Shown here one piece after another: positions 21,860 through 26,948 of a DNA stretch of 32,154 bases. The stretch's first letter is position 1. Each line of letters opens with the position of its first letter. The position numbers and the translations under genes are program-made. Source of the DNA: a virus; the IMG/VR virus record IMGVR_UViG_3300045972_000131, positions 1 to 32,154 of that record, one strand, 5' to 3'. The notes below the pieces were generated by a model. It did not search any database, was not told where the DNA came from, and saw only the letters and a program-made list of their open reading frames with translations.

Positions 21860-21888
21860 ATTCTACCCTCTACGTTAGAGCCGGTCAA
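21860..21888 (-). promoter_or_regulatory. Strong sigma70-like promoter of the primase gene
   Basis: On the minus strand TTGACC (21888-21883), a 17-base spacer and TAGAAT (21865-21860) match the sigma70 consensus at 5/6 and 5/6 positions. The spacer contains CTCTA-ACG-TAGAG, a 5-bp inverted repeat that could be an operator. The start codon of the primase lies about 60 bases downstream. Confidence 0.75.
21861..21879 (-). repeat. Copy 1 of a 19-base element shared with the TerS control region
   Basis: TCTAACGTAGAGGGTAGAA, read on the minus strand, matches 17 of 19 bases at 26138-26156 on the plus strand. Here it covers the promoter spacer and most of the -10 box. Confidence 0.6.
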
Positions 21889-21902
21889 AGACATCAACTT
21901 CT

Positions 21903-21930
21903 AGTCTAGGATTGGATAGTAGAAGGTCAA
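21903..21930 (-). promoter_or_regulatory. Second, weaker promoter candidate upstream of primase
   Basis: On the minus strand TTGACC (21930-21925), a 16-base spacer and TAGACT (21908-21903). The same -35 hexamer is used at 21883 and 1724. It would be a tandem promoter for the primase. Confidence 0.4.
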
Positions 21931-22113
21931 AAAATGCCGGAGACCCGCATGTAGCCTCACTCTTCTATTCTTCTATTCTATTCTTCTTTCTAATTGAATT
22001 AAACAAAAAATATAGAAGAGTAGTAATACATATCCTAACTGGAGCAACTTTTGAGAAATGGAAGAATGGGATGGTTACAAATGGCCGTTACTGAGAGTAA
22101 CAAAACAGGGAAT
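21931..22113. other. AT-rich repeat region between primase promoters and terminator
   Basis: No gene is seen here. The stretch 21955-22030 is distinctly AT rich in an otherwise GC-rich genome. It contains iterated TTCTATTC-like units (21963-21986) and a perfect 10-bp inverted repeat, ACTCTTCTAT (21959-21968) with ATAGAAGAGT (22012-22021). Next to the primase-helicase this is a reasonable candidate for a replication origin, but no initiator site is recognised. Confidence 0.4.
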
Positions 22114-22139
22114 GACCACTCACCCGAAGGTGAGTGGTC
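22114..22139 (-). terminator. Hairpin terminator after the 377-aa gene
   Basis: A perfect 11-bp stem (GACCACTCACC with GGTGAGTGGTC) closed on the minus strand by a UUCG tetraloop on a C-G pair, the extra-stable type. It lies 6 bases after the stop of the 22146 gene and is followed on the minus strand by ATTCCCTGTTTTG, a weak U tract. Confidence 0.75.
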
Positions 22140-22145
22140 GATGTG

Positions 22146-23279
22146 TTACTGGCTGGCTTTGGCTGCTTTGGCCGCGGCGCGACGTGCAAGCAGCTTGGCT
22201 ACTTTGTCTTCGACGACACCGGTTGGAACGGTGTTTGATGTGTCGAGGATCTCTCCGATGGCTTCGGTCAACGTTACTGGCGCCGGGACGCGCGCAGCTG
22301 TGGCGATGACCTCTTTAACGGATGTCATCAGCTCGTGCTTGTCGGTGAGCTGACCGTTGGTGAACGCGAGACGGATCTCTTTGGTGCGAGCAGCACCTTC
22401 GAGTTCCAGACGCATCTCACCGGCCAAGTCTGCGAGCTGTTGCAGCTTGTGCTCGTCCGGTGCATCGAGCGACGACTCGTAGCCGTATGCCTTGATGACC
22501 TGGCGATAGACTGAGAACGTCCACTTGTATTGCGCGATGAGCGGGAACATTGCCCAGTTTGCATCGGTGAGTTCTTCCGGCAGAACGCGTTTGATCTCGT
22601 TGAGCACGTAGGACTCTTCGAGCTTGTGCATCTTGGTCTGATGCGCGTCGAAGACTTTCTTGGTCACTGCGGTGGCAGCTTCCAGTTCGAGCCGTGCCGG
22701 TGACTTTTGCAGCTGCTCTTTTTTGAACTCGCTGACAGCCTCGGACAGTTCCTTGTCACGGTTGCCGACCTGCATCTCGTGAAGCACGACGTGCGGCGCG
22801 GTTGGTGGGAATTTGGCAGCGGCTTGCACCGTGCTGCCTTTCTGATTGAAGAACAGTTGCTTGTAGACCGACACGCAGAAGTCTTGTGTGTAGTCGAAGC
22901 GCTCGGTGGCGTCGAAGCCGTTGTCGGTGGACATACGGTCTTGTTCGCCACGGCCGGAGCGTGTGTTGATCATGTCTGCGAATGCGTCGACCGATGCTTC
23001 AGGTGCAGCAGCGGTCGCATTGCGCTGGCGGAAATTCCAGAGCAGACCGTTGATGACATTCCAGCCGAGACTAGCAAGGATGCCATTGGCCGCAAAGTAA
23101 TCAGCTGACTCGCTGAATTTGACCAGTTCATCCATGCGTGTGGTTGCGTTGGTGAGGATCGGAGCGACTTCACCGATGATCATTGCTTCGTGGGTGCCGT
23201 TGGCGGCGGTATTGATGTAATGAGCGGCTGATGCTGCACGCTGAACGGATGCAACGTCGATTTCTTTTTGATAGGTCAT
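22146..23279 (-). CDS. Hypothetical phage protein (377 aa)
   Basis: A soluble, largely helical protein of unknown family. There are no transmembrane segments and no recognised catalytic motif. The middle has long charged helices (EAVSEFKKEQLQKSPARLEL, then KLEESYVLNEIKRVLPEEL), the last 50 residues are Ala/Thr/Val rich, and the end is Lys/Ala rich. A GAAAGAAAATC site precedes the ATG. A strong hairpin terminator follows, so it is the last gene of its transcript. Its position just before the replication region allows many roles (for example recombination or DNA binding), none supported by motif. Confidence 0.75.
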   Translation of the reverse strand: MTYQKEIDVASVQRAASAAHYINTAANGTHEAMIIGEVAPILTNATTRMDELVKFSESADYFAANGILASLGWNVINGLLWNFRQRNATAAAPEASVDAFADMINTRSGRGEQDRMSTDNGFDATERFDYTQDFCVSVYKQLFFNQKGSTVQAAAKFPPTAPHVVLHEMQVGNRDKELSEAVSEFKKEQLQKSPARLELEAATAVTKKVFDAHQTKMHKLEESYVLNEIKRVLPEELTDANWAMFPLIAQYKWTFSVYRQVIKAYGYESSLDAPDEHKLQQLADLAGEMRLELEGAARTKEIRLAFTNGQLTDKHELMTSVKEVIATAARVPAPVTLTEAIGEILDTSNTVPTGVVEDKVAKLLARRAAAKAAKASQ

Positions 23280-23413
23280 GATTTTCTTTCGAGTGGTTTG
23301 AGTGAGTGATGCCGGTTACAGCGTCCGGCGACGTTAGGCTTGATGCGGCACGTCTGAGCGGTAGCGGGGAGAGTTGCGTGTGTTTGGCGTCGAGGACAGG
23401 GAGCTTCTGTCAT
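23276..23413 (-). CDS. Possible small Cys/His protein (45 aa)
   Basis: An open frame from an ATG at 23413 whose stop overlaps the start of the 377-aa gene as ATGA, the junction used throughout this genome. The protein begins MTEAPCPRRQTHATLPATAQ and continues with TCRIKP and GRCNRHHSLK, which could bind zinc through Cys and His. The ribosome site is weak (AGGGG about 12 bases upstream). It is offered as a candidate only; the segment may be a plain leader. Confidence 0.4.
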   Translation of the reverse strand: MTEAPCPRRQTHATLPATAQTCRIKPNVAGRCNRHHSLKPLERKS

Positions 23414-23489
23414 TGCCGGGTATGCCCCTGATCTCTGATTAGGCACTTACTGAGCCTCTGCTATGGCCATTTCATGATGGGTTCCCCGA

Positions 23490-23627
23490 TCAGTGTTGGG
23501 TTGACGTGGCGCGCGTGGCGAACAAGACCTGAAGGTCAGTTGCTTGGCGCGAGGCGATGGTCAGTGCTTCCCGACCGTTGATTGCTTTGATGCGGATCAG
23601 CGCAGGTCGGCAGCCGACGTTGCACAT
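23490..23627 (-). CDS. Possible small protein (45 aa)
   Basis: An open frame from an ATG at 23627, 14 bases after the stop of the 74-aa gene. It encodes MCNVGCRPALIRIKAINGRE through QVLFATRATSTQH, a plausible small beta-alpha protein. The upstream ribosome site is poor (CGAG). No family is recognised. About 76 bases separating it from the 45-aa candidate to its left hold nothing recognised. Confidence 0.4.
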   Translation of the reverse strand: MCNVGCRPALIRIKAINGREALTIASRQATDLQVLFATRATSTQH

Positions 23628-23641
23628 GATGTGATACTCGT

Positions 23642-23866
23642 TTAATGGATTGCGAGACGACATCCTGATTCCAATTCTCGTTGTGCAACGATGTCAAATG
23701 TCCCATCAGCGAACATCTGGTGGTGGTCGCAGTCGATCGCGTTGTCGATGACTGCGTATTCGATGTCCAGTTTGGGGTCGTAGTAATAAACGGCTGTGAG
23801 GGGATTGAAAAAGACGCCGGTGTCTTTGTCGTCAGCGTCTTCGTGAACTAATTCTTCAGTCGTCAT
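23642..23866 (-). CDS. Small acidic hypothetical protein (74 aa)
   Basis: The start at 23866 (MTTEELVHEDADDKDTGVFF) has AGGAG 7 bases upstream and lies 45 bases downstream of one of the repeated hairpins. The middle is Tyr/Asp rich (VYYYDPKLDIEYAVIDNA). No family is recognised. The upstream part of the open frame is a shadow containing the hairpin. Confidence 0.65.
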   Translation of the reverse strand: MTTEELVHEDADDKDTGVFFNPLTAVYYYDPKLDIEYAVIDNAIDCDHHQMFADGTFDIVAQRELESGCRLAIH

Positions 23867-23911
23867 ATTTGCTCCTGTGGTCGAAGGGGACAGCACAAAA
23901 GCAGAAATGAG

Positions 23912-23938
23912 AGGACTAGCCGGGGTTTGGCTAGTCCT
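23912..23938 (-). promoter_or_regulatory. Repeated leader hairpin, copy 1
   Basis: A 10-bp stem, AGGACTAGCC with GGCTAGTCCT, and a 7-base loop GGGGTTT (plus strand). On the minus strand the sequence after it, TCATTTCTGCTTTTGTG, is shared with copy 2, and an AGGAG ribosome site follows. It begins 5 bases after the stop of the 63-aa gene and lies ahead of the 74-aa gene. Confidence 0.7.
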
Positions 23939-23943
23939 TGGTT

Positions 23944-24135
23944 TTAGTGTGGTGTGCCGAGCAGTTGCTTGAACTCGGTGATGGCCATGTCCAGCTGATG
24001 TCGACCGAAGCGCTGGCTGGTGCTGTCGAAGCACGCAGCCGCAGTTTGCAGTCGAGCGAATGCGACGCCCAGCATTGCGTCGCGCAATGACTCTGTGCCG
24101 GTGAAGGTAATGCCTGTGTCGTTGACGATGCTCAT
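23944..24135 (-). CDS. Small hypothetical protein (63 aa)
   Basis: The start at 24135 (MSIVNDTGITFTGTESLRDA) has AATAGGAGATTAAGC upstream. The rest is helical (MLGVAFARLQTAAACFDSTS, then LDMAITEFKQLLGTPH). No family is recognised. Two tandem TTTATATC units lie immediately before its ribosome site, as for its upstream neighbour. A repeated hairpin follows its stop. Confidence 0.68.
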   Translation of the reverse strand: MSIVNDTGITFTGTESLRDAMLGVAFARLQTAAACFDSTSQRFGRHQLDMAITEFKQLLGTPH

Positions 24136-24148
24136 GCTTAATCTCCTA

Positions 24149-24166
24149 TTGATATAAACGATATAA
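24149..24166 (-). repeat. Tandem TTTATATC units before the 63-aa gene
   Basis: On the minus strand TTTATATCG TTTATATCA directly precedes AATAGGAG. The same doubled unit occurs before the 24168 gene (24467-24486), and a third single copy lies near 24530. They may be AT-rich translation enhancers or -10-like sites. Confidence 0.45.
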
Positions 24167-24167
24167 A

Positions 24168-24455
24168 TTAATTGATCTTGTTGAGGACGTTGAACACGCC
24201 AGCGAAGTACAGACCGTTGGTGACGTGGCCGAAGGTCCAGCGGCCGAGCGACAACATCCCGCTACAGATTAGCGCGCCGGTCGCCGCTACCATCACCCCA
24301 GAAAATGTGCCCCAGTGCAAAATGTTCAATACTATGAAGATTCCGATATCCATAGCCAAAGGATATGAGAGCATTTTCATTCGTGCTCGCCAACTGCATT
24401 TGAAAAACGCGAACAACAATCCCATTGCAACGATGAGTCCTGATTCAATGATCAT
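24168..24455 (-). CDS. Phage membrane protein (95 aa)
   Basis: Three hydrophobic segments: residues 3-18 (ESGLIVAMGLLFAFFK), about 33-46 (MDIGIFIVLNILHW), and about 50-70 (FSGVMVAATGALICSGMLSL), with a short basic loop between the first two (SWRARMK). The combination LHWGTFSGVMVAATGAL recurs in membrane proteins of many proteobacterial phages. It is likely an inner-membrane protein of unknown function. The start has AAGGAG directly upstream. Confidence 0.78.
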   Translation of the reverse strand: MIIESGLIVAMGLLFAFFKCSWRARMKMLSYPLAMDIGIFIVLNILHWGTFSGVMVAATGALICSGMLSLGRWTFGHVTNGLYFAGVFNVLNKIN

Positions 24456-24466
24456 GACTTCTCCTT

Positions 24467-24652
24467 AATGATATAAATGATATAAACTATTACTGAGTGC
24501 CGAGCCCTCCGGTTCATCGTATTCATGTAAATGATATAAATGAGTACTGAGTGCGCGGAGTGCCGAGCCCTCCGGTTCACCGAAACCCAGAGCTGGGTTT
24601 GAACACGTCAGGCTTCATTGCTCGCTACGCTCGCAAGCCCTCCGGTTCATCG
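24467..24652. repeat. Interleaved short repeats in a 266-bp non-coding gap
   Basis: A 22-base sequence, gagtgccgagccctccggtt plus ca, occurs identically at 24495-24516 and 24558-24579. A shortened copy (agccctccggttcatcg) is at 24636-24652. Between them lie copies of atgatataaa and an AAACCCAG/CTGGGTTT inverted repeat (24583-24600). No gene is seen. The arrangement suggests local duplication of a regulatory block. Confidence 0.7.
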
Positions 24653-24678
24653 GTTTAGATGCGCCGAAACCCAAAGCG

Positions 24679-24712
24679 AAAAAGACAGACTCCGAAACCC
24701 GGAGCCTGTCTT
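24679..24712 (-). terminator. Rho-independent terminator after the 167-aa membrane protein
   Basis: On the minus strand AAGACAG-G-CTCCG, loop, CGGAG-T-CTGTCTT is followed by a T run (CTGTCTTTTTCG). The stem has 7+5 bp with one mismatch. It starts about 10 bases after the stop of the 24722 gene, so it closes that transcript. Confidence 0.85.
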
Positions 24713-24721
24713 CGTCGTGCG

Positions 24722-25225
24722 TTACGCTGGGACCGCGTTGACCGGTGCGGCGACGATGGCTTTGTCTTTGCGCTTGAACCAGCCGCTGACTTTGGCCTTG
24801 GCTTTGGCGCAATCGTCATCAATGTCACCTGACAGGATGTAGCGTGTGACTGCGCGACCGGCAACCCATGCGCAGTACAGGCCAGCGATGACGCCTGCGA
24901 TCAGGACAACCCAGACCAGAAACATGCTGTTGGTGACAGCCATCGTGCCCAGCACCAGGATGTTGATGATGACGTTGGCCATTGCACCAACCATCCAGCC
25001 GGTTGCCAGTGCTGCGACGAACGAGCACAGCACGCGCTTCCACGTCGGCAGCGTCACACCCATCATTTCCATGAAGCCGCGCAAGCTGAACTGCATGCTG
25101 TCGGTATCTGCGTGGACTGGCTGCTCGCCCACGAACTCGGTAGGTTTGGCGGTGTTGGTCTCAACGAAGGCAACGTTCTCGGCTGCGTTGTTTGGTGCTG
25201 CTTTGGTGTTTGATTTACGGGCCAT
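24722..25225 (-). CDS. Membrane protein with two hydrophobic spans (167 aa)
   Basis: The start at 25225 (MARKSNTKAAPNNAAENVAF) has AGGAG 8 bases upstream. A soluble N-terminal part of about 75 residues is followed by two long hydrophobic regions (FVAALATGWMVGAMANVIIN and MFLVWVVLIAGVIAGLYCAW) and a charged cytoplasmic-looking tail (DIDDDCAKAKAKVSGWFKRK). It is probably an inner-membrane protein. The function is unknown. The open frame beyond 25225 includes the repeated hairpin and is not coding. Confidence 0.75.
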   Translation of the reverse strand: MARKSNTKAAPNNAAENVAFVETNTAKPTEFVGEQPVHADTDSMQFSLRGFMEMMGVTLPTWKRVLCSFVAALATGWMVGAMANVIINILVLGTMAVTNSMFLVWVVLIAGVIAGLYCAWVAGRAVTRYILSGDIDDDCAKAKAKVSGWFKRKDKAIVAAPVNAVPA

Positions 25226-25283
25226 GATTGAATCTCCTGTGGATTGATTGAACGACGAGGTAAGAACACAAAAGCAGAAATGA

Positions 25284-25312
25284 AAGGACTCGCCGGGGTT
25301 GGGCGAGTCCTT
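25284..25312 (-). promoter_or_regulatory. Repeated leader hairpin, copy 2
   Basis: An 11-bp perfect stem, AAGGACTCGCC with GGCGAGTCCTT, and loop GGGGTTG (plus strand). Compared with copy 1 the fifth pair from the loop-distal side has changed on both arms (A-T to C-G), a compensatory change. It starts 10 bases after the stop of the 86-aa gene and is followed on the minus strand by TCATTTCTGCTTTTGTG. Confidence 0.7.
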
Positions 25313-25322
25313 GGTGTTGACG

Positions 25323-25583
25323 TTACGCTTTGGCCGCGCGACCGCTTGATACAGCCAACTCCTTGGCACGTGCCATGCACTCGGCGCGGTCGATCTGCCA
25401 CTGAGGCATGACGTAGGGAGCGCGCGCTGGCACGTCGCCCTTCCTCATCGTGTTGACTGCGCTGGCGACTTCGGTGACACGCACCACGTCTGCCTCAAGC
25501 TGGCTGATGCGCAAGCGTGCTTCTGCCAACTCATTGGCCAGGCGTGTGTTGATCTGGGTGAGTTCGATCTTGGTGATGGTCAT
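25323..25583 (-). CDS. Small coiled-coil protein (86 aa)
   Basis: The start at 25583 (MTITKIELTQINTRLANELA) is two bases after the stop of the 44-aa gene. Residues about 5-50 form a continuous amphipathic helix with heptad-like Leu/Ile/Val spacing (LAEARLRISQLEADVVRVTE), so a coiled-coil dimer is likely. A basic Pro-containing C-terminal part follows. The function is unknown. Confidence 0.68.
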   Translation of the reverse strand: MTITKIELTQINTRLANELAEARLRISQLEADVVRVTEVASAVNTMRKGDVPARAPYVMPQWQIDRAECMARAKELAVSSGRAAKA

Positions 25584-25585
25584 GA

Positions 25586-25720
25586 TTAGCTCGCTTTGCA
25601 GAGGATGAGGACGAGCAGGTCGCACAAGACGCTGTGCTCGACACGGATGGCTGCGTCGACGAACAACGCGATGGCGCTAGTGACGCTGACGATGAGGAAC
25701 GTGTTGATGGTCATGCTCAT
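25586..25720 (-). CDS. Small single-span membrane peptide (44 aa)
   Basis: The ATG at 25720 (MSMTINTFLIVSVTSAIALF) overlaps the stop of the 24-aa gene as ATGA; a second ATG two codons on is also possible. Residues 6-24 are a hydrophobic span, and a second, shorter hydrophobic stretch (VLCDLLVLILC) is near the C-terminus. It is a likely inner-membrane micro-protein of unknown function. Confidence 0.6.
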   Translation of the reverse strand: MSMTINTFLIVSVTSAIALFVDAAIRVEHSVLCDLLVLILCKAS

Positions 25721-25791
25721 GCGCCTTCTACTGGCAGGTTGGTCAGGTCGAGGACGATGTGCTCTTCTGTGTACAGTTCGATGACGGTCAT
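25717..25791 (-). CDS. Micro-protein (24 aa), first gene of the leftward transcript
   Basis: ATG at 25791 with a strong CAGGAG site 8 bases upstream. It encodes MTVIELYTEEHIVLDLTNLP followed by VEGA and ends in ATGA with the next gene. The strong ribosome site and coupling indicate that it is translated. It may act mainly as a leader peptide for the membrane peptide that follows. The larger open frame to the right is not coding, as it crosses the hairpin region. Confidence 0.55.
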   Translation of the reverse strand: MTVIELYTEEHIVLDLTNLPVEGA

Positions 25792-25845
25792 GGTGTGGCT
25801 CCTGTGTGGATACGTTGAGGGACGAACACATCGGCAGGGATGAGG

Positions 25846-25869
25846 GGACGCGCAGGGGTTTGCGCGTCC
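25846..25869 (-). promoter_or_regulatory. Repeated leader hairpin, copy 3
   Basis: A 9-bp stem, GGACGCGCA with TGCGCGTCC, and loop GGGGTT (plus strand). Three stem pairs differ from copies 1 and 2 with pairing kept, while the GGAC/GTCC base and the GGGGTT loop are unchanged. The downstream minus-strand sequence (TCATCCCTGCCGATGTG) is a mutated form of that in copies 1 and 2 and has lost the T runs, so termination is unlikely to be its conserved role. Confidence 0.65.
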
Positions 25870-25873
25870 TTGA

Positions 25874-26157
25874 CCTTGACCTTGGACGCTCCGGCCGGTG
25901 GACGGCGTGGCTGCGGCCGGGGGTGGTAAGAGACTCCTTTTGGGCCTATGGAGAGCCGAATCCGAAGTGGGGTGGCGTCGGTGCGGCAGGGTATGGAGGG
26001 ACCCGGCTCGACGTTCCCAGATAATTTTCAAACTTTTTCCTAAGCCTCCCCGACACCCGCTCCGACGTTCCCATTTATTTTTCATAAAAATTTTTCAAAC
26101 TTTTCCCCAGGAGTCAATGTAAACTCGCGCCATCGAGTCTAACGTAGAGAGTAGAGA
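25874..26157. other. Divergent control region between leftward and rightward genes
   Basis: No gene is seen in these 284 bases. Leftward genes begin at 25791 and rightward genes at 26158. The right half is AT rich with two partial direct repeats: CGACGTTCCCA (26009-26019 and 26063-26073), each followed by TTTTCAAACTTTTTCC-like sequence (26025-26040 and 26091-26108). A weak leftward promoter candidate has TTGACT at 26117-26112, without a convincing -10. The rightward promoter was not found by consensus. Confidence 0.5.
26138..26156 (+). promoter_or_regulatory. Copy 2 of the 19-base element, directly before TerS
   Basis: TCTAACGTAGAGAGTAGAG on the plus strand matches 17 of 19 bases of the primase promoter element (21879-21861, minus). 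It ends one base before the TerS start codon, and its purine-rich end may also serve as the ribosome site. Possibly a shared operator or phage-specific promoter element. Confidence 0.5.
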
Positions 26158-26805
26158 GTGACGAAGCCCAAGACCCCCGAACAAATGTCACCGCGCGGTC
26201 GTGCCCAGCTCGATGTCACTCCGAAACCCCGAGTCAAGCGCGGGACAAACAAGACCGAAGAGGGTAAGGCCAAGCGCATCGCCGCCCTGCGCCAGACGCC
26301 GACCAACGGCGGCAACGTCGCCATCATCGAAACCCAGAACCCGAACCGCCCGCTCACCGAAAAGCAGCGCCTCTTCGTTAAAGAGTGGGCGGGCGGTGAG
26401 TCGATCCTGTCAGCCTCCGTGCGCGCCGGTTATGCCGACAGCGGGGCGATGGCGTATCGCCTGGCAAAAGACCCGGCGATTCTGCTGCTCTACAACCAAG
26501 AGAAGGCGCTCTACGAGCAGGCCAGCCAGATGACCCGCAAGAAAGTGATGGACGGGTTTATCGAAGCCGCCGACATGGCCCGCACGTTGGCCGACCCGAC
26601 TGCGCTGACCGGCGCATGGCGAGAAATCGGGAAAATGTGCGGCTACTACGAGCCAATCAAACGCAGCATCAACATCAACCTGTCCGGCAACGTGACCATG
26701 AAGACGCTGGAGCGGATGGACGACAGCGAACTGCTGAAGATCATCAAGGGCGAGGTCGAAGACGTGGCGTTCAACGAGATCGCGGTCGAGGAAGAGGGCG
26801 AGTGA
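26158..26805 (+). CDS. Terminase small subunit (215 aa, GTG start)
   Basis: The GTG at 26158 follows a purine-rich AGAGAGTAGAGA. After a basic, Pro-rich N-terminus (about 65 residues) comes a helix-turn-helix domain, LTEKQRLFVKEWAGGESILS then SVRAGYADSGAMAYRL, the typical terminase_2/TerS DNA-binding module. Residues about 125-165 (MDGFIEAADMARTLADPTAL...EIGKMCGYYEP) are the oligomerisation-type helices, and the C-terminus is acidic. TerS recognises packaging sites and recruits TerL, encoded two genes downstream. Confidence 0.92.
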   Translation: MTKPKTPEQMSPRGRAQLDVTPKPRVKRGTNKTEEGKAKRIAALRQTPTNGGNVAIIETQNPNRPLTEKQRLFVKEWAGGESILSASVRAGYADSGAMAYRLAKDPAILLLYNQEKALYEQASQMTRKKVMDGFIEAADMARTLADPTALTGAWREIGKMCGYYEPIKRSININLSGNVTMKTLERMDDSELLKIIKGEVEDVAFNEIAVEEEGE

Positions 26806-26948
26806 TGCACAACCTGCCCTACACCTACCAGTTGGATGAGCCGTCCGAACCGCACCCGACCAGGATCGAGCTGACCGCCGCGCGCCGCCCGCTGCTGACG
26901 CCGCCAAAACCCCAAGACCAGGAAAAAGATGGCAGCAGCGACGACTAA
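26805..26948 (+). CDS. Small protein between TerS and TerL (47 aa)
   Basis: The ATG at 26805 shares one base with the TerS stop (TGATG), and the gene overlaps the TerL start by 20 bases. The TerL ribosome site (AGGAAAAAG) lies inside it. It is Pro rich with an acidic end (MHNLPYTYQLDEPSEPHPTR ... KDGSSDD), probably unstructured. It may couple translation or link the two terminase subunits, which is inference from position only. Confidence 0.65.
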   Translation: MHNLPYTYQLDEPSEPHPTRIELTAARRPLLTPPKPQDQEKDGSSDD

